Below, one piece after another: positions 51,101-60,097 of a stretch of 64,000 bases of DNA. Origin of the DNA: UBA7332 sp051648105 (GTDB lineage Bacteria > Bacteroidota > Bacteroidia > Bacteroidales > UBA7332); the NCBI GenBank assembly GCA_051648105.1, contig JBOFEN010000085.1:8124-72123 (forward strand). The letters are read 5' to 3'. The notes beneath the pieces were generated by a model. It was not told the origin of the DNA. It did not search any database and worked only from the letters and a program-made list of their open reading frames with translations. The position numbers and the translations under genes are program-made. Numbering within the stretch: the stretch's first letter is position 1; every line of letters starts with the position of its first letter.

Positions 51101-51150
51101 AGAGCACCATACTCTTTCCAAAATAAGTATGGAATAGAGGATAGTGCTCT
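51101..51150 (-). terminator. Terminator after menG
   Basis: Nested stems AGAGCAC/GTGCTCT and CTCTTTCCA/TGGAATAGAG (one bulge) form a long imperfect hairpin just past the menG stop at 51168. The minus-strand tail is TTTTCTATT. Confidence 0.7.
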
Positions 51151-51167
51151 CTTAGATCTATGTCTGT

Positions 51168-51881
51168 TTACTTGGTTGGTTTAACTCCTTTATATAGAGT
51201 TGCAACACCAAAGGTGAGTGAGCTGAATTCAACACTCTCGAAACCCGCTTCTCTCATCATATCTGCAAACTCTTTACCATATGGGAACGCCTTTACACTC
51301 TCAGGTAAGTAGGTGTAAGCGGAGCTATGTTTAGAGAGTAGTCGGCCTATTAGTGGTAGGATATATACAAAGTAGATATCGAAAACCCATCTAATGATTG
51401 CAAACTTTGGTCTAGAGAATTCAAGAACAATTAGCTCTCCTCCTGGCTTTAATACTCTGTTTATCTGCTTTAGCCCCTCGATAGGATTCTGGAAATTTCG
51501 TATGCCAAAGCCAATGGTAGAGGCATCAAATCTATCTGATTCGAGTGTCAGGTGCTCGCAATTCTCATTGCGCAGTTCGGTACGGCTATCTAGAGATAGT
51601 TTTTTCATCTTCTTTCGTCCAACTTCAAGCATACCCTCGGAGATATCTACGCCAACGACGAATGCTGGGTTCTTTTGGCGAAAGATCTCTACTGTCAGAT
51701 CACCTGTCCCAGTTGCAACATCAAGGTATTGAGCATTGGGTTTGGAGGTAATCATCTTAACGGCTTTCTTTCTCCACAGGTGGTCTATGCCTAGAGTTAG
51801 GAAGTGGTTGAGGAAGTCGTAACTATGAGCGATGGAGTCAAACATCTGCCCAACACCACTTTTGTCATTTGTATCTTGCAT
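51168..51881 (-). CDS. menG: Demethylmenaquinone methyltransferase
   Basis: A 237-residue SAM-dependent methyltransferase of the UbiE/MenG family, which catalyses the last step of menaquinone synthesis. MFDSIAHSYDFLNHFLTLGID and YLDVATGTGDLTVEI (SAM-binding, about 54-68) and LKPGGELIVLEFSRPK are diagnostic. Bacteroidetes make menaquinone and not ubiquinone, so MenG is the better name. Cytosolic, membrane-associated. The gene lies downstream of the tlpA-like gene, separated by a hairpin. Confidence 0.94.
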   Translation of the reverse strand: MQDTNDKSGVGQMFDSIAHSYDFLNHFLTLGIDHLWRKKAVKMITSKPNAQYLDVATGTGDLTVEIFRQKNPAFVVGVDISEGMLEVGRKKMKKLSLDSRTELRNENCEHLTLESDRFDASTIGFGIRNFQNPIEGLKQINRVLKPGGELIVLEFSRPKFAIIRWVFDIYFVYILPLIGRLLSKHSSAYTYLPESVKAFPYGKEFADMMREAGFESVEFSSLTFGVATLYKGVKPTK

Positions 51882-51907
51882 CTTAGATGAAAAAGTTATT
51901 CGTCAAA

Positions 51908-51948
51908 GCAGCCCCCAATATACTATAATCTTAGATATTGGGGGCTGC
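51908..51948. terminator. Hairpin between the tlpA-like gene and menG
   Basis: A perfect 14-bp stem GCAGCCCCCAATAT with a 13-base loop. The T-run (CTTTTTAT) is on the plus strand, while genes on both sides are on the minus strand, where the tail is weak; it may cause partial termination. Confidence 0.65.
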
Positions 51949-51966
51949 CTTTTTATGTGTGTTTAT

Positions 51967-53079
51967 TTACTTAAGTAGTTCAGTTACTTTCTCGATCAAC
52001 TCTTGTCCGTGAAGACCGCGTGAGATGATAGTTCCTTTTTCGTCAAGAAGAACGATGTGTGGAATTGAGTTTACGCCGTATGCTTTAGCGCCAGCTGAGT
52101 TCCAGAACTGAAGGTCAGAGATATGTTTCCACTCTAGCTTGTTTGACTTGATGTAGTTTTTCCAGCTAGTCTCGTCGCGATCAAGCGAAACACCAATTAT
52201 TTCTAGGCCTTTTTTGTTATACTTCTTGTAAAGCTCAACAAGGTTAGGCATCTCTGCGCGGCAAGGTCCACACCAAGTAGCCCAGAAATCAATCATTATA
52301 ACCTTGTGTTTTCCAACAAGATCAGAGATGGCAAGAGTGTCACCCTCTGGAGTAGCCATACGTATGTCAACAAAAGGCTGACCTACTGCAGTACGTTTAA
52401 GTATGGTGATATGCTCTTTGATCTGTTCGATAGGTTTCTGAGTTAGGAATTCTCCTGAAGCGCTATTAAGGATGCTCTCTTGCTCTTCAGTAGGAAGCAT
52501 TCTAGCTATTTGAGCAAAGACGTTAGCTCCAGCGATGTTGCTAAGGTTTGTATTAACAAAAGATTTTGCTAGTTCAATCTTCTCACCGTCGATCTTTTCG
52601 AATTCACCCTTAAGTTCTGCTTCGATCTCCTCAGTGATTGTTTGATCTTGAGTCATTGCCATGAATTTGTTGCGGATGGCCTCTTGTTTATTTGAAAGAG
52701 CTCTATTTGTGGTAGCGTATGTTCTGAATGTGTTATTTAGAGCTGAACCTGCAATTTCGGTGATAGAGTCAAGTGATACAGTATATTTTGAATTCTCAAG
52801 AATAAACTGAGTAGATGGTATGCCGATGTTTTCACCGTTTTCGGCTGTTAGGAAGTAGTAAGCAGCAGCAGGTTGCTCACCTTTAAAAGTGAATTTTCCA
52901 TTCTCAACAAATGCTGTGTCCATAGGAACAAGCTCTCTGCCCTCTTGAACTTGAAGCAAGACCATTTTACCTTCAAGTGCCTTGTTTGCTGTTGTACCTT
53001 CGATAAGGTATCCTTTTGTGTTGTTATTGCACGATGCAATTGAGAGTGCAGCAGCACCCATGATGAGAATTTTCTTCAT
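51967..53079 (-). CDS. TlpA-like thiol-disulfide oxidoreductase, lipoprotein
   Basis: A 370-residue envelope protein. The signal ends in SIASC, giving a lipobox Cys near residue 17. Residues about 25-120 look like a DUF4369 domain (YLIEGTTANKALEGKMVLLQ) and the middle is helical. Residues about 235-368 form a thioredoxin/AhpC-TSA domain with the active site in DFWATWCGPCRAEMPNL. Such proteins act as periplasmic thiol reductases, for example in cytochrome or envelope-protein maturation. A -7 box TAATTTTG lies at 53135-53142 on the minus strand. Confidence 0.86.
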   Translation of the reverse strand: MKKILIMGAAALSIASCNNNTKGYLIEGTTANKALEGKMVLLQVQEGRELVPMDTAFVENGKFTFKGEQPAAAYYFLTAENGENIGIPSTQFILENSKYTVSLDSITEIAGSALNNTFRTYATTNRALSNKQEAIRNKFMAMTQDQTITEEIEAELKGEFEKIDGEKIELAKSFVNTNLSNIAGANVFAQIARMLPTEEQESILNSASGEFLTQKPIEQIKEHITILKRTAVGQPFVDIRMATPEGDTLAISDLVGKHKVIMIDFWATWCGPCRAEMPNLVELYKKYNKKGLEIIGVSLDRDETSWKNYIKSNKLEWKHISDLQFWNSAGAKAYGVNSIPHIVLLDEKGTIISRGLHGQELIEKVTELLK

Positions 53080-53134
53080 GTTTAATCTCTTATAAATGGT
53101 GAATTGATTATTTCCTATTTACTGTTGGTAGCTG

Positions 53135-53142
53135 CAAAATTA
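53135..53142 (-). promoter_or_regulatory. -7 box for the tlpA-like gene
   Basis: The minus strand reads TAATTTTG, 56 bases upstream of the ATG at 53079. Confidence 0.45.
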
Positions 53143-53174
53143 TTCTTTTTTTTTAGAATTCTGTAGTAAACGGC

Positions 53175-53209
53175 AAAAAGGTCACCAACAATTTGTTGGT
53201 GACCTTTTT
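53175..53209 (-). terminator. Terminator of the tilS-rho unit
   Basis: A perfect 15-bp stem AAAAAGGTCACCAAC with a 5-base loop lies just past the rho stop at 53217; flanking A/T tracts allow termination in both directions. Confidence 0.9.
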
Positions 53210-53216
53210 ATATATG

Positions 53217-55205
53217 TTAGAATAGAGTTGTTTTTTTAAGGAACTCCTCATGGTTTATCGTTCCTGTCATCTCAGATTCAAGGAGCTTCACAAGCTCCCA
53301 AGGAGTGTATTTCTCAGATTGAATTCTGATTTTGTTTACGCAGAATAGTACGTCTGGAGTGAGAAGTATATCGTCACGTCTAGTCGAACTGTTAAGCACG
53401 TCGATAGCAGGGAAGATTCTTTTGTTAGAGATCTTACGATCTAGTTGAAGCTCCATGTTACCAGTACCCTTAAACTCTTCAAAGATCACTTCGTCCATTT
53501 TAGAGCCAGTCTCTGTAAGTGCAGTTGCGATGATTGTCAAGCTACCACCATTCTCAATGTTTCTGGCTGCTCCGAAGAAGCGTTTAGGTTTGTGTAGTGC
53601 ATTCGCATCGACACCTCCTGAAAGGATTTTACCCGAGGCTGGTGATACGGTGTTGTATGCTCTAGCCAAACGAGTAATGGAATCAAGTAGGATTACTACA
53701 TCGTGACCACACTCAACCATCCTTTTCGCTTTCTCTAGAACGATGTTGGCAAGTTTTACGTGTTTGTCTGCTTGCTCGTCGAAGGTAGAAGCAACAACCT
53801 CAGCACGTACATTTCTGCGGATATCAGTAACCTCTTCAGGACGTTCGTCTATGAGTAGGATTATCATGTATACCTCTGGGTGGTTTTGCGAGATTGCGTT
53901 AGCAAGGTCTTTTAGCAGAGTAGTCTTACCTGTCTTTGGTTGTGCAACAATAAGTCCACGTTGCCCTTTACCAATTGGAGTGAAAAGGTCCATGATTCGG
54001 ATAGAGAACTTGTCACTATATCCACGGCATATCTTGAACTTCTCATTCGGGTAGATAGGTGTTAAGTGTTCGAATGCTATTCTGTCCTTAACAAGTTCTG
54101 GAGCTTTACCATTTACTTTTGTTACTCTCACTAGAGGGAAGAATTTTTCGCCCTCTTTTGGAGGTCTGATTGGCCCTTCAACCATGTCGCCAGTTTTTAG
54201 TCCAAGCTGGCGTATTTGTGATTGAGAGACATAGATATCATCAGCAGATGATTGGTAGTTGTAGTCAGAAGAGCGAAGGAACCCGAATCCGTCACTCATG
54301 ATCTCAAGCACACCAAGTCCTATGATAGTCTCTTCGAACTCATAGTTTTTGACAGCTGGTTTAGTTTCGATAACTTCTTGAGGCTCTGGTTTTTCAACTA
54401 TTGGGGCTATGATTGGCTCAATAACTGGGGTCTTGAAAACTTCTGGAGTAATAGGGTTCTCTATTTGAGGTTTTACCTCAGTTATCTCAGCCTCTATAGG
54501 TGTGTCGATATTCTCAGAAACACTCTTTTGTACTCTCTTCTCTGTATTGATTTTGAAGATAGGCTCTATCTTCTTTTGAATGCGAGGTCTGCTAGATTTT
54601 CTCTCACCAAATAGCTCACTGATAGGGTTCTTTATTCGCCCTTTAATCTGTTGTTCAGTTATCTCAGCAGCTTCTTTGCTTTTTAGATCCTCATTGATGT
54701 CACTATTATCCACAATAACTGGGCTGTTATCTTGAACCTGTATTGGGGTGGAGGTGGTAGTGGTGGTGTCTTGAACAGAGGAGTTGATAGGGCTTTCGCT
54801 GATATTCTCTAGAATTGTTTCAGAGATCTGAGCTTCCGTTTCTTTAGCCTTATTCTCTTTGATCGATTTTTTCTTATTCTCTTTCTCTGCTTTCGGCTCT
54901 CCTTTGTTCTCCTTATTACTGCTTTTATCGATTTTTTCAGCTTTACTCTTAGCAGTTTTAGTTTTCTTATCCTCTTGAGTTTGTTGGCTAGTTTTTGCAG
55001 TAGAAGGCCTACCTCTTCTCTTTTTCTCTGTAGAGTCACCTTCCGTCGAGGCTACTTTCTCAGATGCAATAATGGCTTGTTGGTCAAGAATGCTATATAC
55101 TAAGGTGTCAGCCTCCATATTTGAGACCTTCTTGATCTTCATCTCTTTTGCTATGAGTTGAAGCTCCTCAGTAGTTTTTTTCTTTAATTCAGTTATAGTG
55201 TACAT
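53217..55205 (-). CDS. rho: Transcription termination factor Rho
   Basis: A 662-residue Rho, about 240 residues longer than E. coli Rho because of a low-complexity Lys/Glu/Pro-rich insertion (about 60-295) after the N-terminal Rho_N helix bundle (YTITELKKKTTEELQLIAKE). The RNA-binding fold contains EIMSDGFGFLRSSDYNY. The ATPase has Walker A AQPKTGKTTLLKDL, Walker B VIILLDSITRLARAYN and the secondary RNA site GKILSGGVDANALHKPKR. Long disordered insertions are common in Bacteroidetes Rho and may bind RNA or form condensates. It lies 15 bases after tilS. Confidence 0.97.
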   Translation of the reverse strand: MYTITELKKKTTEELQLIAKEMKIKKVSNMEADTLVYSILDQQAIIASEKVASTEGDSTEKKRRGRPSTAKTSQQTQEDKKTKTAKSKAEKIDKSSNKENKGEPKAEKENKKKSIKENKAKETEAQISETILENISESPINSSVQDTTTTTSTPIQVQDNSPVIVDNSDINEDLKSKEAAEITEQQIKGRIKNPISELFGERKSSRPRIQKKIEPIFKINTEKRVQKSVSENIDTPIEAEITEVKPQIENPITPEVFKTPVIEPIIAPIVEKPEPQEVIETKPAVKNYEFEETIIGLGVLEIMSDGFGFLRSSDYNYQSSADDIYVSQSQIRQLGLKTGDMVEGPIRPPKEGEKFFPLVRVTKVNGKAPELVKDRIAFEHLTPIYPNEKFKICRGYSDKFSIRIMDLFTPIGKGQRGLIVAQPKTGKTTLLKDLANAISQNHPEVYMIILLIDERPEEVTDIRRNVRAEVVASTFDEQADKHVKLANIVLEKAKRMVECGHDVVILLDSITRLARAYNTVSPASGKILSGGVDANALHKPKRFFGAARNIENGGSLTIIATALTETGSKMDEVIFEEFKGTGNMELQLDRKISNKRIFPAIDVLNSSTRRDDILLTPDVLFCVNKIRIQSEKYTPWELVKLLESEMTGTINHEEFLKKTTLF

Positions 55206-55220
55206 TTTATATTATAGTCT

Positions 55221-56555
55221 TTACTTTTGTTCTGTTGATAGTTGGAGTATATTTTTTGTCTCCTCAGTTACTTTAAACCTATTGTCAATTCTATGTCCGA
55301 CAATCCATATTATCTTATTGTTGCTGCAGAGTACCCACGTTTGCTCTTTCTGAGATAGAGTGAACTTTGAATCTTTGAAGAAGTCGCTTAGCTTCTTTTT
55401 CCCCATCATCCCTAGAGGAACAAATGAGTCTCCTTGTTTCCATCTACGTAGAATGAGAGGGAATTGAAGTTTGTCAGAATCAAGTAATGCAATGGAGCTA
55501 TCTCTTGGTATTTCTCTCTCGGGATTGGCTGAGTATCTTTGGATAATTAGTCTAATTGGAGACTCTAAGTACTCTTGATCCGCCTCTAAGTAAACTTGAA
55601 GATCTCTATCAAACTCTACTAATTGAGATAGAATTAGAGTGTTTCTATCTTTAATAATACGATGAGTCTTGCTAATGAACTGTTTGCCAGATATGGCATT
55701 CAATGCGTCAAATATACTATTGCAATCTATTCGGCTAAAACCGTATGGAGATAACAACTCATAGAGAAGTGTTGTTGTCGATGGATAGTTTAGTAATTTG
55801 TCAATGTTTATAATATGTTCATCCCCAATATCTTGCCATATCTCTGATTTAATTTGCTCGATACGTTCACAATATAGGTTTTCAGCCTCTTGAAGTAGTT
55901 GTGCTGTCCTAGCGATATTTTTTGAGGCAGCACTATTGATGCTGTTTAGTTTTGGGATTATTTCGTGTCTAATGAAGTTCCGACGATAAAGTGTCTCGTT
56001 GTTAGTGCTATCAATAATGAAGTCTAGCTTAAGTTGCTTACAGCACTCTTCAACCTCATTGCGAGTGAAGGGTAGTAGAGGGCGAATAATATCACCATTC
56101 TTTGGTCTCATAGCCCCCAAACCGTGCAGTCCACTACCTCTAATAAGGTTTAGTATTAGGGTCTCTGCTTGATCATCAGCGTGGTGAGCTACAGCGATAG
56201 CTTGAGCTTTATGTTTTTGCTTGAGCTCTTCGAAGTATTTGTAACGCAGCTCTCTAGCCGCCATCTCAATTGATAGTTTGTTCTCTTTTGCAAACTTATA
56301 TGTGTCGAAGCTTATTTTTTCTAGTTTAATTGATCTGTCTATACAGTGGTCAACAACAAATGATTCATCACGTTTTGATTCATCATCTCTAAGGTTGAAG
56401 TTGCAGTGTGCTGCTATGCATATATATCCAGATTGGTGTAGTAGCTCTAAAAGAAGAATAGAGTCTGCACCACCGCTAACGCCAACAATAATAGCTCTAC
56501 TCTTGGAGGTTATAAGTCTATTACTGTCAATATACTTAGTTATTCGGTTTAGCAT
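55221..56555 (-). CDS. tilS: tRNA(Ile)-lysidine synthase
   Basis: A 444-residue enzyme that converts C34 of tRNA-Ile(CAU) to lysidine with ATP and lysine. The start at ATG 56555 (MLNRITKYIDSNRLI) is preferred; the frame could extend to a TTG at 56606. The PP-loop SGGADSILLLELL is near residues 28-40, and HHADDQAETLILNLIRGSGLHG is a further conserved block. The C-terminal domain contains LRRWKQGDSFVPLGMMGKKKLSDFF. It is transcribed with rho from the promoter at 56741-56773. Confidence 0.95.
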   Translation of the reverse strand: MLNRITKYIDSNRLITSKSRAIIVGVSGGADSILLLELLHQSGYICIAAHCNFNLRDDESKRDESFVVDHCIDRSIKLEKISFDTYKFAKENKLSIEMAARELRYKYFEELKQKHKAQAIAVAHHADDQAETLILNLIRGSGLHGLGAMRPKNGDIIRPLLPFTRNEVEECCKQLKLDFIIDSTNNETLYRRNFIRHEIIPKLNSINSAASKNIARTAQLLQEAENLYCERIEQIKSEIWQDIGDEHIINIDKLLNYPSTTTLLYELLSPYGFSRIDCNSIFDALNAISGKQFISKTHRIIKDRNTLILSQLVEFDRDLQVYLEADQEYLESPIRLIIQRYSANPEREIPRDSSIALLDSDKLQFPLILRRWKQGDSFVPLGMMGKKKLSDFFKDSKFTLSQKEQTWVLCSNNKIIWIVGHRIDNRFKVTEETKNILQLSTEQK

Positions 56556-56740
56556 AGTTTGTCTTTGAATTAGTCTATAACAACGCAGAGTTTTTATATG
56601 TTGCAATAGAACTTTGAGGAGTTTTGTCAGATATACAGCGCACGATTAGATAGTTCTAACCTATTTTAGGCAGATCAATCTAGTCAACATTATTAAGTTG
56701 TATAGGTAATATAGGGGGCTGTAGTATCTTTCAGAAGCTG

Positions 56741-56773
56741 CAAATATACAAATAATTCAATCTAGTAGTCAAA
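56741..56773 (-). promoter_or_regulatory. Promoter of the tilS-rho unit
   Basis: On the minus strand TTTG (56770-56773) and TATATTTG (56741-56748) are 21 bases apart, fitting the Bacteroidetes consensus. The leader to tilS is about 180 bases. Confidence 0.7.
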
Positions 56774-56824
56774 TAATAGTGTTTTTTTTGAGAAGTAATA
56801 GTCTCTATTTACAAGAAAGTTAGA

Positions 56825-57448
56825 CTACTCTATCTCTTTCTGCTCAATTAACTCTAGATTATTTATCTCAATAGTCAATGTGTTGAACTCATTCATGGCA
56901 TTGAAGAGAGTAAGTTTTTTGAATCTATTCAACTGTTCTACTCTAACTAATTCGCTATATATTACCTTGCTATCTAAAAGTTGCTCCCTTTTAGTTCCCT
57001 CAAGTAGGGGTGTAGAAGGAGTTACCCATTTATTTCCGTCAAAGAGTGCGATGTTGCAAAAAGTAGAGTCCGTAACTACTCCATTGATAGCAATAATTAT
57101 GTCGTCAAACTCAGGGTTTTCTTTTCTTAGTTTATTGAATATATCTCTGTTGAGGTACTTATGTTTGTAGTCAATGGGCTTGATAAGATTGACTACTCCT
57201 ACTCTTTTAATAATAGGGTGATTGTATGGCTCTAGCTCTATGGATAGCGCTTGAGTACTATATACTATCCTACACTTAAATAGTCCAAAACTTGGTATGA
57301 TACAGTTTTGGTTTATTGCAGATTCAATATTGATGGAGTCTGCAATAGGTAGAAGCTCTTGAAATGCTCTATCAACTCTTGCTTGGTGTCTTTCTAGGTT
57401 TGCAATCTTTCCGTTGCAAATCTTTATGCTCTCAATTAATTGCAACAT
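56825..57448 (-). CDS. pabC: Aminotransferase class IV, 4-amino-4-deoxychorismate lyase-like
   Basis: A 207-residue PLP-dependent protein of fold type IV, somewhat shorter than usual PabC. NLERHQARVDRAFQEL near the start, the internal DIIIAINGVVTDSTFCNIALFDG, and WVTPSTPLLEGTKREQL carry the usual signature. It would release p-aminobenzoate and pyruvate from aminodeoxychorismate in folate synthesis. Its start overlaps the end of pabB by 17 bases, so the two are translationally coupled, which supports this role over branched-chain aminotransferase. Confidence 0.85.
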   Translation of the reverse strand: MLQLIESIKICNGKIANLERHQARVDRAFQELLPIADSINIESAINQNCIIPSFGLFKCRIVYSTQALSIELEPYNHPIIKRVGVVNLIKPIDYKHKYLNRDIFNKLRKENPEFDDIIIAINGVVTDSTFCNIALFDGNKWVTPSTPLLEGTKREQLLDSKVIYSELVRVEQLNRFKKLTLFNAMNEFNTLTIEINNLELIEQKEIE

Positions 57449-58421
57449 AAACCTTCTGTATTAGTTCATTATACTCCTCCTGTGCAATGCTCTCGGAGGT
57501 AATACCACCACCACTCTTGAAAAGAAGAGAGTTGTCTTTTTGCTCTTCGATGAATCGAATCATTACGGCGCTATCAATATTTTGTCCGTCGAAATAGCCG
57601 CACACTCCAGTGTAGAATCCTCTGTCGTATCCTTCAGCATCTTCTATAAGTTTAATTGTACTTGGTTTTGGAGCACCTGTTATCGATCCAGCAGGTAATA
57701 GTCTAAATATCTCTGTGCCTATGTTATTGTAGAAGCTCTCTGGGAGCTTGCCACATATCTCGGAGCTAACTTGAAGTAGTTTCCCTGAGGTTGTTTCAAG
57801 TTCGTCTATATATCTATATCTTTCAACCCAAACAGGGTGAGCTATTTGACTTAGATCATTTCTGATTAGATCAACTATAGTAGCGTGTTCTTGGCTCTCC
57901 TTTACGTTGTTAAGTATTACCTCTCTTGCGTTCTCAATCGATGCGTCAATAGTCCCCTTCATAGGGTATGAGTGTATTGTACCATCTTTTACTTGGATGA
58001 ATATCTCTGGAGAAAAAAGAGTGAATAGGCCATTAACCCAAAGGCGGTATTTTGCCTTTGATCGTTCAAATATCTCTCTTGTAGAGAGGTTGCACTTAAT
58101 ATTTGTTGCCGCAGTTAGATTGCACAAGAATGTGTCACCCCTTCTAAGAGAGGCTTGTACCTTATTGAACCCTATGAGGTAACTATCATAATCAATTGGT
58201 GACTTAGCTAACTCAATCTCTCTATTTGTAATAGTCTGGCTTTTTAGATTGCCTCTTCCTTGAAACTCATATAGTATAAACTCAGGGTCAATCTCACTAT
58301 CCTTAAGTATAATATTGCTCTCTCCATCATAGCTAATAATAAATAGGAATGGTGTAGAAGATGCTCCGTAACGGTTCATCTTCTCTATTGTCTCTTGTTT
58401 ATTGATAGGGTGGATAAACAT
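57432..58421 (-). CDS. pabB: Aminodeoxychorismate synthase component I
   Basis: A 329-residue chorismate-utilising enzyme, short because the N-terminal domain of longer PabB/TrpE proteins is reduced. Characteristic blocks are GDTFLCNLTAATNI, MKGTIDASIENA, VDLIRNDLSQIAHPVWVER, LLPAGSITGAPKPSTIKLIE and GFYTGVCGYFDG. It aminates chorismate for p-aminobenzoate and folate synthesis. No glutamine amidotransferase gene (pabA) is adjacent; TrpG encoded elsewhere may be shared. It overlaps pabC. Confidence 0.9.
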   Translation of the reverse strand: MFIHPINKQETIEKMNRYGASSTPFLFIISYDGESNIILKDSEIDPEFILYEFQGRGNLKSQTITNREIELAKSPIDYDSYLIGFNKVQASLRRGDTFLCNLTAATNIKCNLSTREIFERSKAKYRLWVNGLFTLFSPEIFIQVKDGTIHSYPMKGTIDASIENAREVILNNVKESQEHATIVDLIRNDLSQIAHPVWVERYRYIDELETTSGKLLQVSSEICGKLPESFYNNIGTEIFRLLPAGSITGAPKPSTIKLIEDAEGYDRGFYTGVCGYFDGQNIDSAVMIRFIEEQKDNSLLFKSGGGITSESIAQEEYNELIQKVYVAIN

Positions 58422-58484
58422 AACTATGTGCGTGAGATTGTATAGGGTTTGTTAGTAAGCTAGATCACTCTCTGAGCATTTGTT

Positions 58485-59261
58485 TTATACGCAGGTTCTT
58501 TTGTCGTAAAGTATGATATGTTCTCTGTCTACAAAACGAACGCATTGCTCCATAGCTATTTCAGCAACTGCAACTCTGTGTTTCTCAAGCTCCTTGCGTG
58601 AGTCACCCTGCGGCATGAGTATTATCTGGCTTCGTTCTATTAAAGGTAGGTATAGTTCTTCTATCTCTTTCCAGTCAGCCTCATTGTTAATTACGAACTT
58701 GAACCAACTCTCTTTATCACTGATGGAGCTTATCTTTGACATTCTCTCGATAACCTCTGGTTTATATCTTCTCTCCATCGATTCACCAGAACCAGATAGT
58801 TTTGGAGAGTTATTGAAGCAGTTTATAAGGTTAATAAGATCGTCTGACGGCATCAGTATAGTCTCATTTTCCATCTCAGTAAAAGGAAGGAAGTCGAATC
58901 GTTTGTTGAATTCCGTAAGTAGGTTAATAATAGAGCGCTCTTGTAGTAAAGGGCTTCCGCCTGTTATTACAAGGTGTTGTCCTCTTCTCATATTTTCTAC
59001 TGCTCCAGACTCCTCAAGCATATCAAGTATCTCCTGTATTGTATATCTTGATCCTTTTTGCCAGATTGATAGTGTATCACACCAGCTGCATCTAAGAGTG
59101 CACCCTTTAAGACGAAGAAAAGAGGCTGGGGCTCCAATGTGTGCACCCTCGCCTTGGAGTGTGTTAATGAATAGTTCGGATACTTGTAGGGTTGAATTAA
59201 TCTCTATCTCTTTACTCTCATGTCTAGGTGAGCTATCTGGTGTGATAAGTGTTTGTGGCAT
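58485..59261 (-). CDS. queE: 7-carboxy-7-deazaguanine synthase
   Basis: A 258-residue radical-SAM enzyme that makes the 7-deazaguanine core of queuosine. The cluster-binding cysteines are in KGCTLRCSWCDT (CxxxCxxC, near residues 54-61), after FINTLQGEGAHIGAPASFLR. GQHLVITGGSPLLQ follows. It is longer than the minimal QueE (~210), with an insertion around 130-180. It starts 9 bases after queD ends, so queD and queE form one unit. tgt is at 42086. Confidence 0.92.
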   Translation of the reverse strand: MPQTLITPDSSPRHESKEIEINSTLQVSELFINTLQGEGAHIGAPASFLRLKGCTLRCSWCDTLSIWQKGSRYTIQEILDMLEESGAVENMRRGQHLVITGGSPLLQERSIINLLTEFNKRFDFLPFTEMENETILMPSDDLINLINCFNNSPKLSGSGESMERRYKPEVIERMSKISSISDKESWFKFVINNEADWKEIEELYLPLIERSQIILMPQGDSRKELEKHRVAVAEIAMEQCVRFVDREHIILYDKRTCV

Positions 59262-59270
59262 CTTTAACGA

Positions 59271-59840
59271 CTATTTAATTTGTATTAGTGGCTTCTCTAT
59301 AGATAAGCCGTTGGCGATAATGTCCAATGGATCTCTTTTCCAGCTCTCTTTGATTGCTTGAGAGAATATCATTGAGCCTTTTACCAAGTCAATATCTTCA
59401 ATTGAGGCTTCTGCATATCCAGTTTCAGTCTCATGAACACGCACCGCTTGAACTTTAATATCAGATGATTCGCCATTGCTGAGGTTTACTTTAGAGATCA
59501 AATCAGAAATATATCTAAATAGAACCACAGCGATGCTTTCAGCAGAAGGGTTAGCTGGAAATGAGATCCATCTCTCAGAGTTGGCTTTTACAAAGGCCTG
59601 AAACTCCTCACTCTCTTTTTCCCAAAACAACCAGGTGTGATCAAATGAGTCTATAAGGTCTCCAATAACAAGTTTCATGATTGAGAAATCAAGTAACATT
59701 CCTGAGTTGTCCAGGCTTGAGCCATGAAGCATTACCTCAACTTTATAAGAGTGGCCGTGAAGGCTGAACTTACAGCGATCAGTATAGCAGTTACGAACTA
59801 TGTGCGCCCCCTCAAATTTGTATAGTTTTCTAACAATCAT
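59271..59840 (-). CDS. queD: 6-carboxy-5,6,7,8-tetrahydropterin synthase
   Basis: A 189-residue member of the PTPS family. The start ATG 59840 (MIVRKLYKFEGAHIV) is chosen because the longer frame would begin in the -7 box at 59892-59899. Zinc histidines lie in FEGAHIV and LHGHSYKVEV, the catalytic Cys in DRCKFSLHGH, plus FDHTWLF and HETETGYAEA. It converts dihydroneopterin triphosphate for queuosine synthesis. A C-terminal extension of about 35 residues (VKGSMIFSQAIKESWKRDPL) goes beyond typical QueD. Confidence 0.92.
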   Translation of the reverse strand: MIVRKLYKFEGAHIVRNCYTDRCKFSLHGHSYKVEVMLHGSSLDNSGMLLDFSIMKLVIGDLIDSFDHTWLFWEKESEEFQAFVKANSERWISFPANPSAESIAVVLFRYISDLISKVNLSNGESSDIKVQAVRVHETETGYAEASIEDIDLVKGSMIFSQAIKESWKRDPLDIIANGLSIEKPLIQIK

Positions 59841-59891
59841 ATATAATATCTGTTGGATGTGTTTAATAATAAGGCTTAGTCTATTATTGCA

Positions 59892-59899
59892 CAAAGATA
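59892..59899 (-). promoter_or_regulatory. -7 box for queD-queE
   Basis: The minus strand reads TATCTTTG, 51 bases upstream of the queD ATG. A preQ1 riboswitch was looked for in the leader and not recognised. Confidence 0.55.
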
Positions 59900-60042
59900 A
59901 ACAAATAAGGTGTGCAAAAAAATTGGAGCAGATGCATATATTAAGTAGAATTGTTGCTTTTTGGTTATGAGTAACTGATTCTAATTTATAGGGCTAACTA
60001 TATTTGTTGGCCTAAAAGGGTGATTGAAAGAGATATTTAATG

Positions 60043-60050
60043 TATCTTTG
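60043..60050 (+). promoter_or_regulatory. -7 box for pnp
   Basis: TATCTTTG fits TAnnTTTG and lies 47 bases before the pnp ATG. A possible -33 TTG is 16 bases upstream, shorter than usual. Confidence 0.5.
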
Positions 60051-60097
60051 CGCGATTTGAAGTGTAAAAACAGAATATAATATAGAGATTTTTTAAG

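Larger units (their letters stand above)
50775..51167. other. Intergenic region with two terminators and an iteron pair
   Basis: The rlmD terminator (50794-50845), the iterons (50936-50970) with a conserved flank, and the menG terminator (51101-51150) fill this stretch. No open frame is supported. Confidence 0.6.

Noticed and set aside
53217..55205. Frameshift or fusion in rho because of its extra ~240 residues
   Set aside because: The frame is continuous, low-complexity insertions between Rho_N and the RNA-binding domain are usual in Bacteroidetes, and all core motifs are intact.
59841..59899. preQ1 riboswitch upstream of queD
   Set aside because: No aptamer-like hairpin with A-rich tail was recognised in the short leader.
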